Shown piece by piece: positions 1 to 7,143 of a DNA stretch of 54,058 nucleotides. Both the position numbers and the translations under genes were made by a program. Where the stretch lies: positions 1 through 54,058 of the forward strand of contig CANLRN010000023.1 in assembly GCA_947493495.1 (NCBI GenBank). The letters are read 5' to 3'. Origin of the DNA: an uncultured Aquimarina sp. GTDB taxonomy: Bacteria > Bacteroidota > Bacteroidia > Flavobacteriales > Flavobacteriaceae. The stretch's first letter is position 1. Every line of letters starts with the position of its first letter. Under the pieces are notes generated by a model that was not told where the DNA came from, ran no database searches, and worked only from the letters and a program-made list of their open reading frames with translations.

Positions 1-218
1 ACGTCTGCGTACATCCTTTTTAATTTCAAATTCTCAGCCTCTAGCTCCTTTAAACGCTTCAAATGACTTACTTCCATCCCGCCATACTTCTTACGCCAAT
101 TATAAAATGTTCCTTTGTTAATACTTAACTCTCTGCTGATCTCTTCAACAGAACGACCAGCTTCGTTCTCTTTTAAAGCCTTGATGATCTGGCTCTCAGT
201 AAATTTTGATTTCTTCAT
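1..218 (-). CDS. IS3-family transposase OrfA, N-terminal part (cut by window edge)
   Basis: The minus strand from the ATG at 218 encodes a helix-turn-helix protein starting MKKSKFTESQI, with the IS3 OrfA pattern: an HTH (residues about 8-45), the WRKKYGGM segment, then a leucine/glutamate-rich zipper (LKRLKELEAENLKLKRMYAD). OrfA binds the IS ends and is usually joined to the OrfB integrase by a -1 frameshift; OrfB, if present, lies outside the window. The frame is open to base 1. About 20-60 bases upstream of the start (240-275) the sequence looks like an IS end, reading CTGTACCC on the minus strand. Whether the whole IS is intact cannot be judged from here. Confidence 0.85.
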   Translation of the reverse strand, partial: MKKSKFTESQIIKALKENEAGRSVEEISRELSINKGTFYNWRKKYGGMEVSHLKRLKELEAENLKLKRMYAD

Positions 219-549
219 GACAGTTTAAATTTAGTTAATTTTTAAACTGTCTTAATTTTTAATAAGGGTACAGTAGATTTAACATTTACCTATTTTATTT
301 AACTTAAAATCAATAAGTTAACATCGATTTAGTTCGACTTTTGTCTCATTAGGTTTATATTTTCGAAAATAATTAACTATCTGATTATCAGTAATAAAAA
401 ATTCAAATTTTTTCCCGTTTAAGTCGAAAAAATGATTTCTCATTTAATTCTATTTATACTAAGAACATAAGGTGATTTTTTTCATTTATAACTGATTCTA
501 TAAGGATTTGTTTTCGCAGCTGCTTGCGGTTCTATATTTCTTTGGTAAA
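219..549. other. Intergenic stretch between two IS3 remnants
   Basis: This 331-base stretch is AT-rich and holds no supported gene. Bases 240-275 look like the outer end of the first IS3 element. The rest may be eroded IS DNA: the minus strand between 500 and 549 follows directly from the second OrfA remnant, but I could not read a convincing OrfB in any frame. Confidence 0.4.
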
Positions 550-804
550 TCAATATATCTCTTTAGCCATTTGGTGATCTAGCGCTAAGGTAGCATACAT
601 CTGCTTGAGCCTTCTGTTTTCATCCTCAAGCTCTTTGAGTCGCTTTAATTCTTTAGAATTCATCCCGGCATACTTGGATCGCCATTTGTAAAAAGAAGCG
701 GAACTCACTCCATGCTCTCTAGTGATATCAACCACCGACTTACCTTGATCAAACTCCTTTAAAATCTTTGCTATTTGTTCTGATGAAAATTTACTCTTTC
801 TCAT
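550..804 (-). pseudogene. Isolated IS3-family OrfA (no OrfB), IS remnant
   Basis: This 84-residue protein has the IS3 OrfA layout: HTH at residues 4-42 (SEQIAKILKEFDQGKSVVDI region), WRSKYAGM, then a zipper with the LKRLKELEDENRRLKQMYA segment. It is clearly related to, but not the same as, the OrfA at 1-218. It stops at about normal OrfA length, but no OrfB reading frame follows on the minus strand between 218 and 550. I therefore read it as the 5' remnant of an element that lost its catalytic half. The minus-strand sequence at about 835-865 (ACTGTTTAAA followed by an AT-rich stretch) is a possible terminal repeat. The protein alone should not move DNA. Confidence 0.75.
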
Positions 805-873
805 AATACTGTTTAAATTTAAGATAATTATTCTACTTTTAAACAGTGCTATTTTAAGGAAAGCTTACATTTT

Positions 874-1107
874 ATGGTTATTTACCAATTACAATTAATT
901 CCTACAGAAAAAACATTTGAGGAATTAAAGGCTAATTACTTTTCTAAAATAAAAAACATTTTTCATCAATTTAACTTTACAGATTATAAAGTTCTTCATA
1001 GAAGACTGGATTTAAATGGTAATTAAGAAACAGATTGGTTATCTGAAATTCAAAAAAAAATCATTAAAAATATTATAGAAAAAGGGTATAATACGATTTA
1101 CGAATAA
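874..1107 (+). pseudogene. Broken small gene with internal stop, 3' end hit by a foldback element
   Basis: From ATG 874 the frame reads 50 residues (MVIYQLQLIPTEKTF...), meets TAA at 1024-1026, and continues in the same frame for 26 sensible codons (ETDWLSEIQKK...) to a stop at 1105-1107. The last codons lie inside the foldback element that starts at 1092. Removing the element together with one copy of its TAA duplication gives an alternative C-terminus (EKGYKVFQFII, then stop), so the tail was probably replaced by the insertion. I do not recognise the family. A single nonsense change plus an insertion is the simplest reading. A shorter functional 50-residue protein is possible but less likely. 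Confidence 0.5.
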
Positions 1108-1252
1108 AAATTTCGCATCTAATGACATTCTTTTTCTACTATATTTTCTTCATAAAATGAAACAATAGCTATGGCTATTCTTTAATTTGATTCATCAATC
1201 TAGCGAAAAATCCTTGCCATTATTTTTACGAAATTCTCATCCGTAAATCGTA
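1092..1252 (+). repeat. Foldback element copy A (161 bp, MITE-like) with TAA duplication
   Basis: The element begins TACGATTTACG and ends CGTAAATCGTA, an 11-base perfect terminal inverted repeat. The arms continue to pair imperfectly inward, to a central hairpin around AATAGCTATGGCTATT. TAA flanks it on both sides (1089-1091 and 1253-1255), consistent with a 3-bp target duplication. Its reverse complement recurs at 46306-46466 with only one or a few differences, and a diverged copy lies at 34690-34849. It has no reading frame of its own, so it must be moved by a transposase encoded elsewhere. Confidence 0.85.
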
Positions 1253-1255
1253 TAA

Positions 1256-1337
1256 GGTGTTTCAATTTATAATTTGAACCCTTTTTATTATATAATTTGT
1301 TTAGTATTGAACAATGAAAAAAACAAATTAGAAAATT
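1256..1337. other. Short AT-rich leader before the unknown gene cluster
   Basis: The region contains AACCCTTTTTATTATATAA (1277-1295), which with AAAAAGGGT at 1079-1087 could form a stem now split by foldback copy A. No clear TAnnTTTG promoter box was found before the gene at 1338. Confidence 0.3.
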
Positions 1338-2045
1338 ATGCTTATCATTCAAGTAAAAAGTATTTTTGAACCTATACACATTGCAATTCCTGAAAATTTA
1401 AAATGCCCCAATTGTGGAGAAAAGGGAAATGTAGAGGTTACAGTCTATCAAAAACACATAGAAACAGGTTTTTCTTATAAAGTCACAAAAAAACTAAGTG
1501 GCACAGCGCACTGTACACACTGTAGTACAGATATTGCTAATGTACAATGGTCTCCAGAAATAGAAACTACTTTTAACCGGCTAAAACAAGAAGCACGCGT
1601 ACAAAAGCCTTCTGTAAAATGGACAACTACCTTTAAGCTATTTCTTGGGTTTATTTTTCTTGCTTTTGCATTTGTAGGATATCAAATCTATGCGTTGTAT
1701 ACTGAAAATAAAGACAAACAGCATTTTTTTGAAAACCCTACTGCCAATCATAAAATCCTTGTATCTCATACCGTAAGAGAAGATTACAGTAAAACTCACG
1801 ATTATGGAAATAACTGGGCGGTTATTCGTAAAATAGATGGAGATACCATAGTTGTACAGTTCCATAATAACAAAGTAGCTTTAGAAGAAGTATCCGATTC
1901 AAAAGCACCAAAAAAAGGGTATAACGGACCAACTTATAAAATCAAAAAAAGTGAATTTCAAAAACAACAACGCGTTACAGAATATCATAAAAAAAATGGA
2001 TTAGGATTATACTATGCCTATATCTGGAATTTTGAAAAAGAATAA
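1338..2045 (+). CDS. Membrane protein with N-terminal zinc ribbon, unknown function
   Basis: This 235-residue protein has two cysteine knuckles, CPNC at about residues 23-26 and CTHC at about 59-62, which would form a zinc ribbon on the cytoplasmic side. One hydrophobic segment follows at about 98-120 (FKLFLGFIFLAFAFVGYQIYALY), then a hydrophilic C-terminal domain of about 115 residues, presumably outside the inner membrane. No enzyme motif is visible. It is the first gene of a plus-strand run; the next gene starts 3 bases after its stop, which suggests co-transcription. I do not recognise the family. Confidence 0.75.
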   Translation: MLIIQVKSIFEPIHIAIPENLKCPNCGEKGNVEVTVYQKHIETGFSYKVTKKLSGTAHCTHCSTDIANVQWSPEIETTFNRLKQEARVQKPSVKWTTTFKLFLGFIFLAFAFVGYQIYALYTENKDKQHFFENPTANHKILVSHTVREDYSKTHDYGNNWAVIRKIDGDTIVVQFHNNKVALEEVSDSKAPKKGYNGPTYKIKKSEFQKQQRVTEYHKKNGLGLYYAYIWNFEKE

Positions 2046-2048
2046 GTT

Positions 2049-2381
2049 ATGGGTTTAAAACAACAACGCAAAGACAATATTTACATACAAAATAACATGT
2101 ATGAAGTCAAAAGTTCTAAAAGCGTATATAAGGGCCTAAAATCTTGCTTATTCCTACTAGTATGTATGCTATTTTTTGGATGGATGTTTTACCAAAGCAT
2201 TTTAGAATATAAAGCAGGGTTAAAAACAACGAGTATTTTATACTGGCTATATACTACTATAGGAACTACTGTATTAACAATAGTCTATGGTCTTCTTTGT
2301 GTATTAATACTTTTTGCAGGTATTTGGGATGTAAAACGGTTAAAATCCATAAAATCAGAACAAAATGACAACAAAAATTAA
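2049..2381 (+). CDS. Small two-helix membrane protein, unknown
   Basis: This 110-residue protein has two predicted membrane helices (about residues 31-50, CLFLLVCMLFFGWMFYQSIL, and about 68-92, TTIGTTVLTIVYGLLCVLILFAGIW) and basic, lysine-rich tails. It lies 3 bases after the zinc-ribbon membrane protein, and its last 17 bases overlap the start of the next gene, so the three are probably translated together. No known family is apparent. Confidence 0.7.
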   Translation: MGLKQQRKDNIYIQNNMYEVKSSKSVYKGLKSCLFLLVCMLFFGWMFYQSILEYKAGLKTTSILYWLYTTIGTTVLTIVYGLLCVLILFAGIWDVKRLKSIKSEQNDNKN

Positions 2382-3219
2382 TAGATTATTAATAGTTTTA
2401 GTGTTGATATTTTCTTGTCAGGGAAAAGAAAAAAAAGAAACCACTAATACTATAAATAGCCTGTTTACAGATGGTCATGGTAACAAAATATCCAAAGCTG
2501 AGCTAGCAAAATCAACCGAAGTATTTAATTATGATAAAGTTTATTTCAAAAAAAACGATGCGTCCGAATTAGCAAAGTCATTTTATGAACAAGGTAAAAA
2601 ATATCAAGAAGAGGGAAATACTAAAAAAGCTATAGAAGAATTCAAGAAAGCTCATAAAGAAGCTCCTAATTGGATCTACCCAATTTACAATTTAGCCATA
2701 CAATATGTTTTTCAAGACACTAATAAAGATGCCTTGAAATATTATGCCCTTGCCAATAAAATAGCTCCAAAAGGGTTTTATGATACCAAAATTGCCTTAC
2801 ATGCCTTACAAAGAGAAAAAATAGGTGATTTAAAAATTGGAACTTATAAAAACTATCTTTTATTTGAACTTAGTAGAACTTGCATAGTTACTGCAGAAGT
2901 AAATAGATCACTATGTAAGACCTCTATAAATGAGTTACTTAAAGAAGTGTCTAATTTTGCTCCTTTATGGAAGGATTATGCGCTTTTTTTAGAGAGTTAT
3001 CAAGAAAAGTTGAATGCCATCGAAAAAGGACTCTCGCAAAACCCTGATGCTAAAACCAAAGGAATATTATTATTGAATAAGGCTATCTTTACCAGCCAAA
3101 ATGGAGATCTTGAAAAAGCAACCAAAATATTAGCCAGTATTATATTTAATCCCGATTCTGAAATTTCTAATATAGAAATGGCTAAATATTTTCTGAATGA
3201 GATAACATCAGATATTTAA
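2365..3219 (+). CDS. TPR-repeat lipoprotein, unknown
   Basis: This 284-residue protein starts with a lipoprotein signal (LLIVLVLIFSC, lipidated Cys at about 18), followed by a lysine-rich linker. Residues about 70-150 form tetratricopeptide-like helices (SFYEQGKKYQEEGNTKKAIEEFKKAHKEAPNW and the next repeat), and a second helical region covers about 185-270. It should be anchored in the outer or inner membrane and act as a protein-binding scaffold; the partner is unknown. It overlaps the previous gene by 17 bases. Confidence 0.75.
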   Translation: MTTKINRLLIVLVLIFSCQGKEKKETTNTINSLFTDGHGNKISKAELAKSTEVFNYDKVYFKKNDASELAKSFYEQGKKYQEEGNTKKAIEEFKKAHKEAPNWIYPIYNLAIQYVFQDTNKDALKYYALANKIAPKGFYDTKIALHALQREKIGDLKIGTYKNYLLFELSRTCIVTAEVNRSLCKTSINELLKEVSNFAPLWKDYALFLESYQEKLNAIEKGLSQNPDAKTKGILLLNKAIFTSQNGDLEKATKILASIIFNPDSEISNIEMAKYFLNEITSDI

Positions 3220-3255
3220 GAAAACACCTATTTATTTAAATTACGTGATATACAA

Positions 3256-3732
3256 ATGAAAAAAATTATGATTATCATATTAGTTGGAATATCCATATTA
3301 ATTGCTCTATTTATATGGTATATTTCATATAGTGCAACCACAGATATTTCTCAAGATCCAAGTTTTAAAGAGTATATAAATACACCACTTATAGTTAAAC
3401 AACCATCAGCATTAAAGCAAAGTGCCGAAAACTTAAATAGATTTAGTAGTTATTATATAGAAACTTATTCCGAAGAAACTTTCCAAATAGATAAAAATGT
3501 TTTGAAAAAATATAATGTTGGAGATACTATATTTTTCACTTCTGCAAAAAAGTTTTTCAGTAATCACGTGGGCAACAGCTATTATTTACAAGGTAAAGAA
3601 AAACTAAATAATGGTGAAGTAATCGAGTTTCAATATAGTGTTTCTAAATACCAACCCATTATTTGGGAAACTCTAGATGAGTTTTTAGAACGTAAAAAAG
3701 CAGAAAAAAACACTATAGAATCCCCATATTAA
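3256..3732 (+). CDS. Membrane-anchored hypothetical protein
   Basis: This 158-residue protein has an N-terminal membrane anchor (residues about 4-25, IMIIILVGISILIALFIWYI) and a soluble domain that should lie on the outer side of the membrane. No recognised motif. It starts 36 bases after the TPR lipoprotein and probably belongs to the same transcript. Confidence 0.65.
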   Translation: MKKIMIIILVGISILIALFIWYISYSATTDISQDPSFKEYINTPLIVKQPSALKQSAENLNRFSSYYIETYSEETFQIDKNVLKKYNVGDTIFFTSAKKFFSNHVGNSYYLQGKEKLNNGEVIEFQYSVSKYQPIIWETLDEFLERKKAEKNTIESPY

Positions 3733-3805
3733 ACGAACTAAGAATGCGATATTAAATTCAATTTATTTTGACAAATAGAAGAAACGTTAGCGAACTAATA
3801 GATAA

Positions 3806-4264
3806 ATGAAAAATGAACTCAGAAAAATAGTCGTCAATAATAATACCTATTTGTGGAGACGTCATCATCATCATTTAAATCAATTTCAACTTTCCAAATG
3901 TGTAGAAAAAGTCACTATTTATTTAAAAGGATGTAAAAAGGCTCCGCTGCTGTTATCATTTAGAGAAGAAGATAATTTAATACTAAAAGCAGATGTAGAA
4001 AAAGAAAAATGGTGTGTAGGCTATCCAGACAGTGGCGTTGTTCGGTTGTGTACCTATAAACCACCACTACCTAATAATGAACCTTATCCCATTGAGCAAC
4101 AAAAAACGATTACCATAAATTTAAATAGACCAGCGGTTATAGTTAAATTAATAGAATATTTTATTAACACACAATGGAAGCCAAAGGAAACTGAAAAGTC
4201 ATTGGTTATTAAAGATGCATTAAAGCTTCTTGAAATAATTGAATTACCAAAAGGGTATAAGTAA
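3806..4264 (+). CDS. Hypothetical soluble protein with a histidine-rich N-terminus
   Basis: This 152-residue protein has no signal peptide or membrane helix. It contains a natural HHHH run at about residues 20-23, a conserved-looking LNLNRPA-type strand (INLNRPAVIVKLIEYF, about 107-122) and a basic C-terminus. I have an impression of similar short proteins in other Bacteroidota but cannot name the family or a function. It follows 73 bases after the previous gene and is 12 bases before the next. Confidence 0.65.
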   Translation: MKNELRKIVVNNNTYLWRRHHHHLNQFQLSKCVEKVTIYLKGCKKAPLLLSFREEDNLILKADVEKEKWCVGYPDSGVVRLCTYKPPLPNNEPYPIEQQKTITINLNRPAVIVKLIEYFINTQWKPKETEKSLVIKDALKLLEIIELPKGYK

Positions 4265-4276
4265 AAACAAGTAGCA

Positions 4277-4699
4277 ATGCAAAAGATAGAATTAACCAAT
4301 ACCAAACAGAGCAAACAAATTACCAATGTACGTAACCGTATAGAAAAACAAGGATGGACAATTATTAACGAAGTGGCAAGAGAATTTAATGGAAAACCAA
4401 CATGGAATATCAATGATGATATCCCTAATTTAATCTACTCTTGGTCTATTCAAAGAAATACTATTTACCAACCAATATGGATAGACTTTATTGCATGGTA
4501 TGATTATATAACCTATGAAACCCATGTAAAAAATTGTTCGCATTGCATGATTAGAGATACCAAAATTCAATTAGATTTTAATAAAGACAAAAGCTTGCAA
4601 AACTATACTAAAAAAGAAGCGTGGAAAGCTAAAGTAACTCGTTTTATGAATGAATTAAATAAAATAGAAAAAGAAAAAGAAAAAGAAAAAGAAATTTAG
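4277..4699 (+). CDS. Hypothetical protein ending in a Lys-Glu repeat
   Basis: This 140-residue protein is rich in tryptophan and aromatic residues in its middle (WSIQRNTIYQPIWIDFIAWYDYI) and ends in IEKEKEKEKEKEI, encoded by about five GAAAAA hexamers at 4670-4694. Because the repeat unit is six bases, copy-number changes would lengthen or shorten the tail without shifting the frame. The family is unknown. It lies close behind the gene at 3806 and is probably in the same operon. Confidence 0.6.
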   Translation: MQKIELTNTKQSKQITNVRNRIEKQGWTIINEVAREFNGKPTWNINDDIPNLIYSWSIQRNTIYQPIWIDFIAWYDYITYETHVKNCSHCMIRDTKIQLDFNKDKSLQNYTKKEAWKAKVTRFMNELNKIEKEKEKEKEI

Positions 4700-4746
4700 T
4701 TATAAAACCACAAATACAGCTAAAATTGATAGTTTAAATAGTAAAA

Positions 4747-4884
4747 ATGGTATACGAAAAAGAACATAAAAAGCTACTTAAAGAAAACTATATAACCTTA
4801 ACAACACTCGGAATTCCTTCAGAAATTTTAGACGACCTAAAAAACTGGTTTTTCTTCCTTCAAGAAGTGACCTCCTCCCGTTAA
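4747..4884 (+). pseudogene. Hypothetical gene truncated by an IS3 end
   Basis: From ATG 4747 the frame reads MVYEKEHKKLLKENYITLTTLGIPSEILDDLKNWFFFLQEV and then enters what looks like an IS terminal sequence (TGACCTCCTCCCG from 4868), stopping at 4882-4884. The last four residues are therefore IS-encoded, and the original gene was longer. It continues the plus-strand run of unknown genes that starts at 1338; its 3' part is gone from this window. Confidence 0.55.
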
Positions 4885-4975
4885 ACTGGACAGTTGTAAA
4901 TTAGAGAAAACTGGGCGAATAAATGTTTAACTTTAAATGATTATTTGCTTATGAGACGATCAAAATATTCTATTT
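4868..4975 (+). mobile_element. IS3-family left-end remnant
   Basis: The stretch opens with TGACCTCCTCCCGTTAAACT, resembling the terminal repeat of Bacteroidota IS3-type elements. About 80 bases later an ATG at 4951 starts MRRSKYS, a typical IS3 OrfA N-terminus, after which homology is lost within a few codons. Only the element's left end and the first codons of its transposase remain. Confidence 0.5.
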
Positions 4976-4998
4976 CTCATCTTTTTACCTGTAGTTAC

Positions 4999-5085
4999 TT
5001 ATCTTTTTCGTAATGCAGGTTCATAAAGAGCACGAAAATCATCAATAGAACAAAACATTTCAGTAATTCTATCTTTAGAAATCAT
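4999..5085 (-). pseudogene. IS982-like transposase N-terminal remnant
   Basis: On the minus strand, ATG at 5085 encodes MISKDRITEMFCSIDDFRAL and then a stop at 4999-5001, 28 residues in all. The pattern MISKDKITEIFC.IDDFC is the usual start of IS982-family transposases, which are about 290 residues, so this is a small relic. The assignment rests on memory of the family start only. Confidence 0.45.
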
Positions 5086-5250
5086 AAGTAAAATATATTT
5101 AATTAATTAAAATTCAATACTTTAATTTAATGAGTATCCTACTTTTTCTATAGAATAAATACAACTTTCTTACGTCGAATTCAGGTTTAAAGATTAAGCT
5201 GTCAGTGAAATTTTTTTTTTAAATGTTGAATTTTTTGGGTTCAATATCGT
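5086..5250. other. AT-rich spacer with IS debris
   Basis: Together with 4700-5085 this makes a gap of about 550 bases without an intact gene, filled by a truncated gene and IS remnants. Bases 5086-5250 contain a 9-base T run near 5211-5220 and no reading frame I can support. Confidence 0.35.
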
Positions 5251-6900
5251 TTAATTAACCAAATCTGATGGGCTCACGGCGAATTCTCTCTTAAAACATT
5301 TAGAAAAATATGATGGATTAGAAAATCCCATCTGAAATGCGATCTCAGCAATATTATCTTGTTTGCTTAATATGAGTTCTTTGGCACGATGTAAGCGCAA
5401 ATAGCAAATTAATTTACTTGGTGTTTTATTAATAATAGCCTTAAGTTTACGCTGTAATTGTCGCTCACTCACACCAATTTCTTTGCATAACATTTCTACA
5501 CTAAAATGTTCATTACCTATATGATTGTCTATGTTTGAGATTACTTTGTCCAAAAAAGTATTGTTTCGAGGGAGTCTATCTACCTTGGTAGTTTGTAAAT
5601 GGTGCTTTTTTTGTTCAGAAATAGCAAATAATAAAAGAGACTTTCCCGATCCAATTTCAAAAATGGTCTTATATGGTGTGAAACTCACCGGTACTCCTAC
5701 CAATAAATTCTTTACCGTTTGGGTTAATACTATTTGATTAGGTTTTGATTGAGTAGATAGCAACCTGTCCAGGTCTTCTGTTTCCTTATGAATTGGATCG
5801 CCTACAGTACATTCTTTAATATGAATACCAATAGCAAGTTCTAGGTCATACTCCTTAATGGCCTTTACCAGGTCTATACTACATTGAACGGCTCTACTTG
5901 GGCCACTAAAAGTAGCAACGTATTTTTGTTCATTGCAATGTACTAGATTTCCTTTGTGTTGTGTAACATATTGATTAATAATTTTTTTATGTGCCGAATC
6001 ATCTATTGCTGAAGGAATAAAATGCCCAACAGCAATCGTAAAAAGTTGTTTTTCATGGGTAACTACTGGTTTTTCTTTTAAGATAAAAGCCTTCATTTCT
6101 GCTAAAATTTGATCGGTATTAGTTGTCCAAAATAAATGGTCACTACCGTCAAATTCTACAAATTTGGCATTCGGAATGCGATTGGCTATAAATCGTCCTT
6201 CTTCAATTTTTACATCAATATCGTTCGTATTTTGGAGTATTAATGTAGGCACATTAATAGAACCTAGAATTTCAATAATATCTACTTGTGTATTCATTTT
6301 GGTTAACATCATTGCTGCTCTTGGGCTAGCCCCCGCTCTAAAATAACTTGCTAACCAATCCATAAATACTTTATCATTAGCTTTTGAAGGTGCAAGAGAT
6401 TCCAAGTTCATATTTCCAGTTCCCCAATTATTCTCAATCATGTCATACACAATTTGGCGTTCTTGATTTGTGGGCGCCCAAGGGTAATCTGGAGCGTACA
6501 CCCGCTTGGCAAAAATTCCAAAAGCTATGAGAGAAATAGTTCTGTTAGGATAAGTAGCGGCAAAAAGGGCAGAGACGGATCCTCCTTCTGAGTGTCCAAA
6601 TAGGACTGCTTTTTCAGAGCTTACAGCATCCATAACAGATGTTATATCATCCATTCTTTCTTCTAACGTAGGGAAATCTATAACCCGATCAGAAAGTCCA
6701 GTTCCTCGCTTATCAAATAAAATAACTCTCCCTATTTTTCCTAATTGTTGTAAAAAATGTGAAAGCTCTGGGCAGGTCCACATCGCATCAATATTAGAAA
6801 CCCAACCAGGAATATATACCATATCTATAGGACCAGACCCAAAAACTTGATAGGCAATGTTTACATTTCCGCTTTTGGTGTATTTAGTAATAGGTTTCAT
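5251..6900 (-). CDS. Alpha/beta hydrolase - cyclase-like - AraC fusion regulator
   Basis: This 549-residue cytoplasmic protein has three parts. Residues 1-275 form an alpha/beta hydrolase with nucleophile elbow GHSEGG (Ser104), an acid at Asp227 or Asp229 and His255 in GSDHLFW. Residues about 283-425 resemble the nucleotide-cyclase-like or sensor part found in similar hydrolase/cyclase fusions, but I see no complete cyclase active site. Residues about 445-549 are an AraC-type double HTH (VEMLCKEIGVSERQLQRKL ... IAEIAFQMGFSNPSYFSKCFKREF). It probably senses or hydrolyses a small ligand and controls transcription. A good promoter (6975-7004) precedes it. It is monocistronic, and its targets are unknown. 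Confidence 0.8.
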   Translation of the reverse strand: MKPITKYTKSGNVNIAYQVFGSGPIDMVYIPGWVSNIDAMWTCPELSHFLQQLGKIGRVILFDKRGTGLSDRVIDFPTLEERMDDITSVMDAVSSEKAVLFGHSEGGSVSALFAATYPNRTISLIAFGIFAKRVYAPDYPWAPTNQERQIVYDMIENNWGTGNMNLESLAPSKANDKVFMDWLASYFRAGASPRAAMMLTKMNTQVDIIEILGSINVPTLILQNTNDIDVKIEEGRFIANRIPNAKFVEFDGSDHLFWTTNTDQILAEMKAFILKEKPVVTHEKQLFTIAVGHFIPSAIDDSAHKKIINQYVTQHKGNLVHCNEQKYVATFSGPSRAVQCSIDLVKAIKEYDLELAIGIHIKECTVGDPIHKETEDLDRLLSTQSKPNQIVLTQTVKNLLVGVPVSFTPYKTIFEIGSGKSLLLFAISEQKKHHLQTTKVDRLPRNNTFLDKVISNIDNHIGNEHFSVEMLCKEIGVSERQLQRKLKAIINKTPSKLICYLRLHRAKELILSKQDNIAEIAFQMGFSNPSYFSKCFKREFAVSPSDLVN

Positions 6901-6974
6901 TGTGTATAATTTTTAAATAATTAGATTGTGCTAAGTGTTATTATCACATAATGCTAATTAACATTTGCTTAATC

Positions 6975-7004
6975 CAAAATTATGGAAGGCTTAGAGTTTT
7001 TCAA
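6975..7004 (-). promoter_or_regulatory. Flavobacterial-type promoter for the hydrolase/AraC gene
   Basis: On the minus strand, TTG (7004-7002), a 19-base spacer and TAATTTTG (6982-6975) fit the TTG-N17-23-TAnnTTTG consensus of Flavobacterium promoters. It lies about 75 bases before the ATG at 6900. Confidence 0.55.
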
Positions 7005-7143
7005 TAAAAAGGACGTATACAATACGTGAACCTAAAATAAAAAAAGGTAAAGTAGAGGTGAACAATAGGTGAACACTTAATTTTAAATCTCTTATTTTAA
7101 GCGATTTAAAAATTAGTATATACGATAATATAAAAAATGTGTT

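Noticed and set aside
218..549. OrfB integrase of the second IS3 element
   Set aside because: No frame shows the DDE motifs or OrfB start; only scattered, unconvincing similarity was seen.
3862..3875. HHHH run as an engineered tag
   Set aside because: It is inside a natural-looking protein at about residues 20-23 with normal flanking codons.
4670..4694. GAAAAA repeat as a phase-variation switch
   Set aside because: The unit is six bases, so changes in copy number keep the frame.
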